From assembly GCA_964017155.1 (NCBI GenBank), contig OZ024854.1, forward strand, positions 11,046,798-11,110,797: a DNA stretch of 64,000 bases, given 5' to 3'. Under the pieces are notes generated by a model. It was not told the origin of the DNA. It saw only the letters and a program-made list of their open reading frames with translations, and made no database searches. This document shows, one piece after another, positions 50,272-60,623 of the stretch (positions are counted from its first letter, which is position 1; each line of letters starts with the position of its first letter). Source of the stretch: Oasisia sp. SBJ-2009 (lineage: Eukaryota > Annelida > Polychaeta > Sabellida > Siboglinidae). The position numbers and the translations under genes are program-made.

Positions 50272-51700
50272 ATAGGGAGGTCAGACCGATTTGCCGCCCC
50301 TTCTGACAACATGGGGAGACAGGGGTCCGGGTTTAGTCACCGTAATTTATTATCACGCAACGTACCTGTTCTTGTATAATTTTTTCTTATGTTGTTATAA
50401 TGTTAATCTATGATTCTGCGCCGATAACTGATTTTTTTGCGGTGTTTAAAAGGTGTTAATGATTTTTTCCCTCTCGGTGTCGTATTTCGGTTTTCATTGT
50501 TTACGTCCGCGGCCATATTGGATGACGTTGACAGACCTCATCTGACATTTTTTTTTGCGAGATTATGTTAATGAGTACGGCCATTTTGAAAAGTTGTAAT
50601 TAAGGAAGAAAGATAAATGAACGTGATCATACAAATATCATGATAATCCGTCGATAAAAAGTTGTAGTAATTAGTCAGTTAAAATGGCCTATGTTTAACG
50701 ATGTTTTGTGACTATTTATTTTAGTTGCTTCAACTTGCTTCATACGCAGAAGTGTAAAGAATTGTGTGGACGATAATATGATTACAGTGATGGCTTACTA
50801 ATTGATAGCGCATTTTGCCACAAAGTCCGTTTATGGAGCCCCTGTCTCAAAAGACATCGCCATTTTGCCTTGTTCCCTGTGCGCGCGATGCATTGTGGTA
50901 TGCAAAACACTCTGATATCGACGTGATCGATAGCGGGTGTCTTTGATTAATACTATTATAAATAGTTAGCAAGTGTCTTATGCTTGCACATGTAACTGTG
51001 TAAACTAATTAATTAGTGCCATGTTTAATGTAGCTAATTTACATTAGTTTGTTTATTGGTATTATTGTATTATTTCAATTTTTTAGCATACTATTCATAC
51101 TTTTGTGTGTTGGTTAGGCTACAGTAAATATACAATTTTTTTTTATTAAAATTGATAATTTATCATTAATGTTTATAAAATTATATTATACGTGACTTTT
51201 GTGTGTCGTTACTGGGGTATTCTTTGATGACAGTTTTACATGAATTATTATTTAGTTTTGAGAATATATGTAATTTGTACAACCTATTGTTGAAAAATTA
51301 TGATACTTCATCTACATACATGAAACAAGCACAGTTACACTTCAAATTAGTGATTATGACCAGGGGAAAAATAGAAAAAATTAAATGTGTGTGGTTTATA
51401 AGCAGAATTACACATATTAGCAAACCGTCAGAAAATTTGTAACTTTAAACATCTGTAGTTTGTTTAATATTTCACATAAATACATGAAACAACTACCGTT
51501 ATACTTCTTATAGTAACTACTATCAGGGAACATTTTTTGTTTCGAAAGAAAAATTTGGTGCGACCACCCTGATTACAATAATAATGCTACACATTTATGC
51601 TACAACCACAATTCTACACCCTTACACCATATATATAAATAGAACACCCCACTAGAACACTATACCTGGGAAAGATTAATGATCTAACTCTGTGCCTTAC
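50272..51700. other. Non-coding sequence; nothing recognised
   Basis: AT-rich, without a supported gene. A frame at 51203-51442 has low complexity and no recognised homology. Confidence 0.45.
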
Positions 51701-51730
51701 ACACACACTCACACACACACACACATATAT
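51701..51730. repeat. (CA)n microsatellite
   Basis: A short CACACA run with one CTCACAC interruption, ending in TATATATT. Confidence 0.85.
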
Positions 51731-51739
51731 ATTAATAAA

Positions 51740-53060
51740 AAAATAAAGGTACATAACTTACGTGTAGTCTGGACAGTTTTATACTAGTCTAGTGACAGTA
51801 CTAGTGTAGTCTGTAGACCGGCAGGTTGCAGTTCAATTCGTAGCAAAACAAGCTGACAACAGCTGCAGTAACTACGTTGACACTGTTCTACGTCTCTTTC
51901 AGGAATACGTCAATCTCTTGGTGTGAATCGAACGAAACGAAATGACGTGTACACATGATATGATATATAATAAACCCTGTGGATGTTCCCGCGTTGGTTT
52001 CTACTTTCGTTTCCTGGTAATCGAAGCGCACCTTACAACCGGACCTGAACACGGAATACCTTCGATTTCCTTTGGCGAAAATTTCGAATTTGCTCTATGT
52101 AAAATATGCACATTATAGTCCAGTGACATAAAATACCATTGATCCCTTACACCTCGAACGAATTTGAATTATATGTAATGTAAGACTAATAACATTTAAT
52201 CATAATTTATCATATTTCATTCGATTCGTTTGGAAAAAAAGAAAAAAAAACATGTCAGACCAAAATAAAAACCTTAGCGCAGTTAGTAGCCATGCATTTT
52301 TATGACAGGCTCATTGTTATGACATACATTACGAGCATTTATATAGATTATTAGCAGATTATTAGCATGTATGCACTTATTAATGCAAATGCACAGAGAA
52401 AGGCAGAGAAAATTAACGCGTGGTGGAGACCGAAAAAGGACTGTGGTCTGGGTTACAATCCGCATTTTAAACCAATTCCCCCTGCGGGGTGGCTCCTTGC
52501 TACCCACTCACGTAAAAAAAAGCATGTACAACACCTAATGTCAATCTTGTCAAAAGTACTTTCAACCTAACACTAACCCTAAACCTTATTCCACATAAGA
52601 ACAACAAAAAATTGGCATTTGTACGTGAGTGTTTAAGCCATGCAGTAGCGATTGCCTTCCGCTGCGCTGTCACGTTTTCAATCACGAGCCAAACACGGCA
52701 AAATGTTGCGTACGCGCTTTATGGTAGCTTCGGTTATCCAGGCCCCAGGATGTGGTGCCGTTTGCCACGTACAAGAGAGCCTGGAATGTTCTTCGGGATA
52801 CGATGTGACACGATGCCTGGTTTGTGATAAACAACAAAAACGACTCAAACGATCTCATCAGTTAAGAATGTCATTTGTTGTTCATAAAAAGGACAGTGCT
52901 TTCATTGTTTATAGATGTGGAATGCATGCACGCACGCACGCACACAGGTACGCACGCAGGCAAACACGCGTTTTTTATTTCGCTATATCCCATTTAGTCC
53001 GGTCAAAATACAGTTTATCCCCCAAAAATTGCTACAACAGGTTTCTCAACTGATTCTGGT
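51740..53060. other. Non-coding sequence; no supported gene
   Basis: A strong donor-like CAC/GTAAGT on the minus strand at 51761-51756 could end a non-coding first exon of the helicase gene, but nothing else supports it. Short GCAC repeats occur near 52925-52970. Frames at 52367-53166 show no recognised family. Confidence 0.3.
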
Positions 53061-53084
53061 AGGTTTTAGTGTACTTTTTAACAT

Positions 53085-53250
53085 ACTAAAAGTTTACCAA
53101 AGTAGGGCCCCCAGAAAAGTTTTTTTCAAGATGTCGTCCAAGATGGCCGCCGGAACCTCTCAATGATCATAACTATGTAACTAGTCAACTTAAATTTGAT
53201 GATCTTGGTGTCTACTCCTAGGTTTTTGGGGGCAAAGAACACATTAAGAT
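53085..53250 (+). repeat. Dispersed repeat with AAGATGGCCGCC core, copy 1
   Basis: Collinear with 53575-53715. Shared blocks are AAGATGGCCGCC/AAATGGCTGCC, CATAACTATGTAACT/CATAACTATTTACT, GATGATYTTGRTGTCTA, and AGGTTTTTGGGGGCAA followed by CACATTAAGA. Confidence 0.8.
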
Positions 53251-53264
53251 CATACAAACCCTTG

Positions 53265-53570
53265 GCAAAAAAAACTTTAAATTTTCTATAGAATACTCTA
53301 TAGGATTTTTGCTTATAGTTTTCTATAGGATTTTCGCCAATAGTTTTCTATAGAAAAATCTATAGAATTCTTTAGAAAACTATAGAAAAATCTTTAAAAT
53401 TATATAGAAAACTTTGGGCCACACAAAATCTATAGAAAATTCTGTAGAATTCTATAGAAAACTGCAAAATTTTATAGAATTCTATAGAATTCTATAGAAA
53501 TCTATAGAAATCTATAGAAAATCTATAGTTTTCTATATAATTTTTTGCCAAGGGAAATGATGTTGGCCTA
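53265..53570. repeat. Palindromic TTCTATAGAA-type tandem array
   Basis: About 25 copies of a self-complementary core (TTCTATAGAA with A- or T-rich spacers) at an irregular 10-12 bp spacing. It lies between two copies of one dispersed repeat. Confidence 0.9.
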
Positions 53571-53574
53571 TATA

Positions 53575-53715
53575 TGTAACACAAAAATCCAATATGGCGT
53601 CAAAAATGGCTGCCAACACCTCCAAATGACCGCAAGTCCATAACTATTTACTCAAATTAGATGATTTTGATGTCTATCCCCAGGTTTTTGGGGGCAAGGA
53701 GCACATTAAGACAAC
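53575..53715 (+). repeat. Dispersed repeat with AAATGGCTGCC core, copy 2
   Basis: Direct copy of the repeat at 53085-53250, clearly diverged. Together the two copies bracket the palindromic array. Confidence 0.8.
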
Positions 53716-53764
53716 TTTGGATATCACTGAGCTGTTGAATCATAATGAAATTGAATTCATGACC

Positions 53765-56415
53765 TTCAGCTGTCACTATCACCTAATGCACAAACACCTT
53801 TGTCCATAGAATAAGTTTCAGAGCGTTCAGTTTTTAGTGTCATCCTCCTGCTCAGTATCGACCTCTTGAGTGTTGTTTGGATTGTCACAGTTTTCAGTTT
53901 GGCAAGGGCGACATGCAGCAGTGTAGGGGAGTCCATAGCGTCTGCAGCTGCATCGACAGGATTTGCATCCCCCCGAACAGGCAATAGATACTTTTCAAGA
54001 GTTCGTCAGGCGCAGCATTGTTTTGGGTCATCATTGGAATTAACTGATCATTTTCCTGTTTCCACCGTCATTCCGTTGGGTTCATTTCATTTGCCATCCC
54101 ATCCATACCATAATTTGAAAGTACACACGTTGGCTATGGAATCTTGTTGCAGGTGGTGTTGGGGGAAGCCGTACAGGAGTGACAAATGCTTGAGCAGTTG
54201 CTACTTTCTTGATGAAAATAATATGGCGCAGTGATGATAGCGTATCATTAGACTTGCCATCAAAGAGATCAACCATCAGGTCTTTGCCAAGATCTGATAT
54301 GTCCCTTTGAAGGATGAATTCACTAGCACAGGACTTCATGACAGGATCAGATTTCACTAATTTCCGGAAAGCTGACATTTTTCCGATGCCGTAAATCCTT
54401 GAAGTTGAATCTGATTAGGCAGGTACAAAGAGCAACTCATTGCACACATCGTTTCCTATTTTTTTTTCAACAGGTTAATGTTATACACTCTGTGTTCTTT
54501 TGACTGCTTGTTTGCGTCAGAACGGAAGTAGATGATCTCATTGTCTGTTCTGGAGTAATGAAGGAGCAAGATCAGCAAATCTGTATCCTCACCGACCAAC
54601 GTTGTGGTGCAATGACGGGATCGTTCAATAGTTGCCTAAACGATGTCAACGTCTGCATTCCGTGGTGACTGAATGACATGGCATCCCCTTTTAGTTAGTG
54701 CTGTGCTGATGAGAGCAATCATGTCTGCCTTGTTTTTGTCACGAGACAAAAAGTCCTCCTTTTTGCCTTAAAACTCTGTTTCTGCAGTGAAACTAACAAT
54801 AGGGTGCAGGTTTTTTCGTCGTCTCTGATGTGTGTTGTCTTTTATGGAGGGACCTTCACCGTAGCCATCGAACACCACTGTCGCTTGTCCGTAATGTCTC
54901 ACAGTGAAGTCTGCATAAGACTTGGCTATTGCATTATATGAGTCGCCTTTCTTCCACGGTAAGCGATGCAGCAAAGAGCCACCATCAAGCACGTAGCAAT
55001 CTGTTTTTTTAGAATAGAGTTCATCACAGCCTCACTTGATAAGTCCGCAGCATGGTCTCGAATTGTCTGAGCAAGCTGAAGTTTGACTGCTTTTCGAAGA
55101 ATGTTCCTGGTCTCAAAGAGGGCTGGAGGATAGAGGCTTAGTTCATACGTCAAAACCTCTTCAAGGGAAAGATCTCCTGACCTTGACACCACAAGGAAAC
55201 GCTGGAACAGAAGGGCAGGATCAATGGTACGATCAGGAGCAATCTTCACAGCAGAGATATTCCCAAGGGTTTTGGCTCTGTCTTTCCGCTTGAATTTGTA
55301 AGTAAATGCCGACTTTCTGATCATATCTTCAATGATCTTGTTCCCAACCGATTCAAAGTCATGTACATTAACATCTGGCCCAGCCACTATCCCGTTGGCA
55401 ATGTTTCTCAGAGTAGGATCAGATGTGAAGGGTGAGTAGGCTGCAAGCTTTATCCGAATTTTCTCGAGATCAGATGCATCTCTTTTGATGCGCGCCTCAG
55501 TTGAGTCTTTGTGTTGCGGACTTGTAGTATAGGTTAGGTTTGTGAAATCCTGCATCGCAATGTTGTACTCGGATGTTACAGGTGCAGATAAGGTCCAAAT
55601 GTTTCGCATGTCCTCGGTCATCCCACTGCCGCGAGTTAGACCACCAGTGCTCTTTAGATACCTCATCAACGTTTGTTCAGTGACAAGATCACTGCTAAGC
55701 CCTGTCCAGCACTGATTGCTCCTACGAACAACGTGAAAACCATCAAGGAACTTTCGATATACGTCTGGGTGCTTTTCCTCCAGGTTTTTCATTTGCTGCA
55801 GGTAGTAATGAGCAGATCGCAGGTAATTGGAGTGCACAGCTGCAGCAAAGACAGTTAGGCAATTGGACACTGCCTGCAAATGCATCAACCAAGACCCAGT
55901 ACGATCCGCCTTAATCAACATTCTTGCCATGCCAACCATACGCTGATAATTCAGCCACAACTGGCTGGTCTGTGAGGTCTGAGCAAGTTCAGATTTCTTC
56001 TTCTCCGTTACTATCCCGAGTTGGATCAAAACCTCAGAACAAGCAGCATCTCCTAGCGTCGTCTCTCCGCTAAGAAGGGAGGAGTACAATTCATCGGCTT
56101 GACCAGAAGTGTCTGAATCTCGGGATCGTCTTTGGCCATTTCCGTTATAAGCTGGCTATGTAGGCACTTGTCAACAAAAAGATTGCCCCGCAAAGCCCTC
56201 TGGACAGCTTTTCCTGTCATCATGTGCACAACTGCAATTTCTCCATAGACAATCTCAAGTATGTTTTTGAGACCGGTCCCTTCCATGAGAGTTCCTATGG
56301 CACCTAGCAAGTTCATAAGTGTATGGAAACACCCCAACATCAGAACAATGCCTTTCAGGTGACTACTTTGTGCGCATCAATGATGATTTCTGCAGCCTTC
56401 CAGTACAACTGTTCG
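53765..56415 (-). pseudogene. Broken copy of a multicopy invertebrate gene with a PIN-like VGEDTDLLILL motif and Cys-rich tail
   Basis: Successive minus-strand frames preserve one protein order: LYWKAAEII, LGCFHTLMNLLG, TGKAVQRALRGN, a long helical region, GGSLLHRLPW, VVFDGYGEGPSIKD, KKEDFLSR-like, NADVDIV, LVGEDTDLLILLLHY, STSRIYGIGK, LPPTPPATRFHS, APDELL and a tail of CKSC, CRCSC and CRPC. I recognise the set from an uncharacterised family repeated in marine invertebrate genomes. The DGY and ED.D..LL motifs resemble PIN/FEN-type nucleases; the biochemical function is unknown. Frameshifts lie near 56092, 55002 (in a T-run), 54765 and 54470, with an in-frame TAG at 54636-54638, so no intact protein is made. 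The longest surviving frame is 387 codons at 54926-56089. Confidence 0.75.
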
Positions 56416-56472
56416 GGGGGGGGGGGGGGTGCAAATCCTGTCGATGCAGCTGCAGACGCTATGGACTGCTTG
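56408..56472 (+). repeat. Poly-G run plus inverted copy of the pseudogene's Cys-rich tail
   Basis: GCAAATCCTGTCGATGCAGC and the next 18 bases are the exact reverse complement of 53930-53968, the Cys-rich tail of the adjacent pseudogene. A run of about 14 G precedes it at about 56417-56430. On its right it abuts a truncated reverse transcriptase. Confidence 0.85.
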
Positions 56473-57505
56473 AGTTTGCACTGAGTCGAAGGCTTTCTCT
56501 TAGTCGACGAATGCGATGCATAGTGGGATGTTATATTATCTGCACTTCTCCTTTAGTTGGCTTACGACGTTCGTGGGTGTGGTCTGTCGTTGAGTATCCG
56601 CTTCTGAATCCAGCTTGCTGTCGTGGCTGGTTTTCGTCGAGTGTCTTCTCTAGTGTTTACGTTAGTATTTTGGTGAGTACTTTTAGATGTTTGATAGTAG
56701 ACATATTGATATGAAATTCTTGAGGTCTTTCTTATTTCCCTTCTTGAAGATTATCATCATTCTTCCAAGACGTGGTTATTCATCTTTCTGATAAGCATTT
56801 GGTGTACAGCTTAGCAAGTGTCTTCGAGATGGTTTGTTCTCCTGCTGTCAATGTATCGATGTTTATGTGGTCGTTGCCTGTTGCTGTTTCATTCTTCAAA
56901 TCTCGTAGTGCCTCCCATGATGTTATCTCTGGTATGTCTTTTGGATCCGTATGGATTCTGGTACTCTGTTCACTATCGCATAACTCGGTGTAGAATTCCT
57001 CTATTCGTTATGTGATCTTATATTGATCATGGATTTCTCTACCCTGCTTGTCCAGAAGTGTGATCAGTCTGTCTTGGCCTAGCTTCTGGGTTCTTCGGAC
57101 TTTCTTCAGGCTCTTTGATGCCATGCTCGTTTCTTGTATGATATCTTGGTTGTATTGGTGTCCTCTCTTGCTTTTTCCACTATGTCTCGTCGTTTCGTCA
57201 TCAGGGCTCTGTTGATGACGATATCCTCGATTGTTGTGGCGTGTGGATTGCCTTAGCTATTCTTGACGCGCTTTGTTGAATCATGTCTGCGATGGTTTCG
57301 CTCATGGTGTCGACGTCGTCTAATTCTTGTAATGTCTCGAATCGGTTTCTCAATTCGAGTTGGAACATAGCGAGCGGAAGATGAGTTGCGCTGAAGCTCC
57401 GGCCCAGACCGCCGAATATGTTATGAATTTGGTTCTGCCACCAGTGGTTTTCTTGAGGGGTTCTGTGAAGTCGGAGGTTTTTGCTAACTCACTACACGAA
57501 AGCTG
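56473..57505 (-). mobile_element. Decayed non-LTR reverse transcriptase fragment, distinct lineage
   Basis: Minus-strand frames give RNRFETLQELDDVDTMS, then NRALMTKRRD, LGQDRLITLLDKQ, ATGNDHINIDTL, LAKLYTKCLSER, VLTKILT, NQPRQQAGFRSGYSTTDH and CIAFVD-stop-EKAFDSVQTQAV, with several frameshifts and stops. This is the polymerase often annotated as endonuclease-reverse transcriptase in invertebrates; I suspect RTE-like but cannot confirm. It is truncated exactly where the inverted Cys-tail fragment begins. Confidence 0.75.
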
Positions 57506-57513
57506 ATTTCTTA

Positions 57514-57564
57514 TTTAACAAGATTTAACAAGATTGCCACCTAGAGAATCAACTCTAGATGGCA
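57514..57564 (-). other. LINE 3' hairpin and repeat tail
   Basis: In element sense, TGCCATCTAGAG pairs with CTCTAGGTGGCA across a TTGATT loop: 12 base pairs with one G-U. Two copies of AATCTTGTTA follow. Terminal hairpins plus short tandem tails are used by several LINE lineages for template recognition by their reverse transcriptase. Confidence 0.75.
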
Positions 57565-57611
57565 GGTGGACAAGGAAGCCGTTTGGCTTATCGAGAGTCC
57601 AACCTATCTAT

Positions 57612-60600
57612 CTAAGTATACCCTGCCCGTCTTAGGTATATGTCAATTTTATTTTTAAACATATTAACACTTCTAGCACCTACACAATCAGCTGATAATT
57701 TGTTCCATTCGTTTACTATTCTTTGGGAAAATGAAAATTTTCTAATATCTAGTCTACACTGCTTCTTTGCTAATGCAACTCCATGTCCTCTAGTCCTTCT
57801 CTCTTCCTTGACCGTGAAAAAAATATTTCTGTCAATATTTTCATACCCATTCAATATTTTAAAAACCTCAATCTGATCTCCTCTCAATCTTCTGGTTTCT
57901 AGTGTTGTTAGACCACATTCTTTTAGACGCATTTCATAACTAATATTCCTGAGTTTTGGTATCATTTTTGTTGCTCTCCTTTGTACTCTTTCTAGCATAT
58001 CAATATCCTTCTTGCGATATGGCCTCCATGCTTGTATACAATATTCTAAATGAGGCCTAACTATTGTTTTATAAAGCGGTATTATTAGTTCTTTTTCTTT
58101 GTATACTATATTTCGCCTAATTAATCCAAGAATTTGGTTTGCCTTCGCTGCTGCAATTCCACACTGCTCTGATACCTTCATGTCAGCACTAATGGTTAAA
58201 CCTAAGTCCTTTTCCTTTACAGTAGTATTTAGTACAGTACCACCCATTGTATATTGTGCATTTTCATTCCCATGTCCTGTGTGGAGGCACTTACACTTTC
58301 CAAAGTTAAACAGCATTTGCCATTTCTCAGACCATTCTATCAACTTATTTAGATCATCTTGTAAATGCTGTCTATCTGCATCACTTTTTATTTTCCTAAA
58401 CACTTTTGTGTCGTCCGCAAACTTCAACACCTTGCTTGTTATGTCATCATCCAAATCATTGATATATATTAAGAATAAAATAGGTCCCAATACTGATCCT
58501 TGCGGTACTCCACTCAAAACAGATTTCCAATTTGAAACCTCCCCATCAACTACTACTCTTTGTCTTCTATCAATAAGCCATTTTTCTATCCAGTTAATCA
58601 TACTATTTCCTATGCCATGGGCCTTTAGTTTAAGTAGTAATCTTTGGTGTGGCACTTTGTCAAAGGCTTTTTTAAAATCTAAGTAGATTATATCTACTGG
58701 TGATCCCTCATCTACCCACTTTGTGACATCTTCCAAAAAACATAACATATTTGTTAAGCATGACCTCGCTTTTAAAAACCCATGTTGAGATGTGTTTATC
58801 AATTTATTTTTAACAAGAAAATCAACCAAGTGATCTTTAATTAGTCTTTCTAATAGTTTACAAATCACCGATGTTAAACTCACTGGTCTATAGTTCTTTG
58901 ACTTGCTTCTTGATCCTTTTTTAAATAATGGTATGATGTTTGCTTCTTTCCATTCTACCGGCACCACTCCTTCCTCTAATGCCAAATTGAACACTGTTGC
59001 AAGTGGTATGCTAATTTGTTCTACAATTTCCAGTAGTAATTTGGGAGGAATCCCATCCACTCCTGGTGATTTATTATCCTTCATATCTCTTATTTTCATA
59101 GCTACCATTTTTGGGGTTACAGTTAGTTGTCCTAAATAGTCACACTCTCTCCCTTCGAACTTAGTCTCTAGTACTGGTAATGTACTAATATCTTCCCTGG
59201 TAAACACCGAACTAAAGTATTCATTTAGGTTTTCTGCCATTAAGAATCCCTCCGTTATTATGTTTCCATCACTACCTTCTAGTGGCCCGACCTTATCTTG
59301 AACTTTCTGTTTACTTCGAACATACGCATAAAAACTCTTGCTGTCATGTTTTATGTTGAAAGCTATTTTTTGTTCATAGCTTCTCTTCGAATTTCGAATT
59401 TCAGCTGTAGCTTGATTAAGTGCTTCTTTATAAATGGCATATTCTTCTTCACTTCCAGTATGTCTATATGTCTTCCACATCATTTGCTTGTACTTGATTT
59501 TTCTAATGGCTTCCTTCGATAAGTGTTTCTTCTTTGACCTTTCCCCCTGTTTTTTCAAGGGGACAAATTTGTCAACGACGCAGTCAATTTCCCTCTTTAA
59601 GATATTCCAGCATTCTGTTGCTGTCTTATTCTTCAGTGTGTTATTCCAGTCTATCTTCGCTAAATATTCCCTCATGTCCTTATATCTTCCTTTGTGAACA
59701 TTTTTCCTGTACCGTATTTTTCTGTTCCGTTCTCCTTTTACTTTGATGATAAAATGTATCTGGTTATGATCACTACATCCCAGTGGCTCACATATATTGA
59801 CATTATCAACAAATTCCTTCTGTGAGCTCAAAACTATGTCCAACACGTTCTTGTCCCTGGTTGGTTCTAACACATGTTGAAAAAGGAAACTATCTTGTAC
59901 TAAATTTAAAAACTCTTGATCCTCTCTCCCAGGACTCTGTAGAGATGTCCACTTTATATGCCCATGGTTAAAATCCCCCATAATAATACAGTCCCGTTTA
60001 CTCACTTCTTTTATAGCGTTGTGCATTTTTTCATTCTCTTCTATGCTTATGTTTGGACTACGATAAACTAACCCAACAGTTAATGTTGAGTTTCCTGTAA
60101 CTATGTTACACCAGACAGCTTCACATTCTGCTTCTTTTTCTAATTTTATTTCGTAAGCCTGGATGGATTCTTTAATATATAAAATAACTCCGCCTCCCCT
60201 TCTTCCTAATCTATCTTTCCTAAACATTACATATCCTGTCATTCCTAATTCGGCATCTGATATATCGGGGGTGGCCCAAGATTCAGTTATACCTATTATG
60301 TGAGGGTCAATATCTTCTACCATAATGTTTAGTTCATTTCTTTTGTTTACTATGCTCCTTGCATTTAAACAAACACATTTATAACCAAATTTCGTAGGGC
60401 TTTCCAGGCTGTTTTTTGCTGATTTCTTTTTGCTGTCTTTAGCTATGCCTCTAGTATTTGGCTTCTCTGTGTATCCCCCCTGCGAAACTAGTTTAAAAAA
60501 TTGCAACCTGTTCCTCTGTCCATAGATTGAAGCAGGTTCTCGGAGAACACTGCTGCGCCCTTTCCGCTTAGATGGAGGCCATCTCTCACGTACATATCTT

Positions 60601-60623
60601 CCTTCCCAACAAAGTATCCCCAC
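57612..60623 (-). CDS. LINE ORF2: APE-type endonuclease and reverse transcriptase
   Basis: A 1003-codon frame. The first 45 codons overlap ORF1 and look like its shadow, so the real translation start or entry point is probably at the ORF1 stop (see the frameshift site). The endonuclease shows CLNARS, GITESW, RRGGGV, IMGDFNHG and CSDHNQ. The RT shows KSPGVDGIPP, NYRPVSLTS, YLDFKKAFDKVPH, GVPQGSVLGP and FADD near residue 734. The C-terminus has the usual RRATK and NEWNKL blocks. All catalytic motifs are intact, unlike the PHD-LINE in HDAC11. Role: target-primed reverse transcription of its own RNA. Confidence 0.9.
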   Translation of the reverse strand: MGILCWEGRYVRERWPPSKRKGRSSVLREPASIYGQRNRLQFFKLVSQGGYTEKPNTRGIAKDSKKKSAKNSLESPTKFGYKCVCLNARSIVNKRNELNIMVEDIDPHIIGITESWATPDISDAELGMTGYVMFRKDRLGRRGGGVILYIKESIQAYEIKLEKEAECEAVWCNIVTGNSTLTVGLVYRSPNISIEENEKMHNAIKEVSKRDCIIMGDFNHGHIKWTSLQSPGREDQEFLNLVQDSFLFQHVLEPTRDKNVLDIVLSSQKEFVDNVNICEPLGCSDHNQIHFIIKVKGERNRKIRYRKNVHKGRYKDMREYLAKIDWNNTLKNKTATECWNILKREIDCVVDKFVPLKKQGERSKKKHLSKEAIRKIKYKQMMWKTYRHTGSEEEYAIYKEALNQATAEIRNSKRSYEQKIAFNIKHDSKSFYAYVRSKQKVQDKVGPLEGSDGNIITEGFLMAENLNEYFSSVFTREDISTLPVLETKFEGRECDYLGQLTVTPKMVAMKIRDMKDNKSPGVDGIPPKLLLEIVEQISIPLATVFNLALEEGVVPVEWKEANIIPLFKKGSRSKSKNYRPVSLTSVICKLLERLIKDHLVDFLVKNKLINTSQHGFLKARSCLTNMLCFLEDVTKWVDEGSPVDIIYLDFKKAFDKVPHQRLLLKLKAHGIGNSMINWIEKWLIDRRQRVVVDGEVSNWKSVLSGVPQGSVLGPILFLIYINDLDDDITSKVLKFADDTKVFRKIKSDADRQHLQDDLNKLIEWSEKWQMLFNFGKCKCLHTGHGNENAQYTMGGTVLNTTVKEKDLGLTISADMKVSEQCGIAAAKANQILGLIRRNIVYKEKELIIPLYKTIVRPHLEYCIQAWRPYRKKDIDMLERVQRRATKMIPKLRNISYEMRLKECGLTTLETRRLRGDQIEVFKILNGYENIDRNIFFTVKEERRTRGHGVALAKKQCRLDIRKFSFSQRIVNEWNKLSADCVGARSVNMFKNKIDIYLRRAGYT
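60488..60500 (-). promoter_or_regulatory. Candidate -1 ribosomal frameshift site, TTTTTTAAAC before TAG
   Basis: In the ORF1 frame the codons are AAT TTT TTA AAC TAG. Both T TTT TTA and T TTA AAC are canonical X XXY YYZ slippery heptamers in the correct register. A -1 slip leads directly into the ORF2 frame (AAA CTA GTT). This would fuse SGNH-ORF1 to EN-RT. No downstream pseudoknot was modelled; independent initiation of ORF2 is the alternative. Confidence 0.55.

Noticed and set aside
49919..50276. Target-site duplication for the LTR candidate
   Set aside because: The left flank ATATA and the right flank ATAGG share only three bases, and the left is microsatellite.
51756..51900. First non-coding exon of the helicase gene ending at CAC/GTAAGT
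   Set aside because: A single donor-like site and a TATAAAA about 20 nt before it do not define an exon without transcript evidence.
52565..52600. CCTAACACTAACCCTAAACC resembling telomeric repeat
   Set aside because: Too short and irregular; explained by chance in AT-rich sequence.
52367..53166. Overlapping plus-strand frames
   Set aside because: No recognisable protein features, partly composed of a GCAC repeat, and no splice support.
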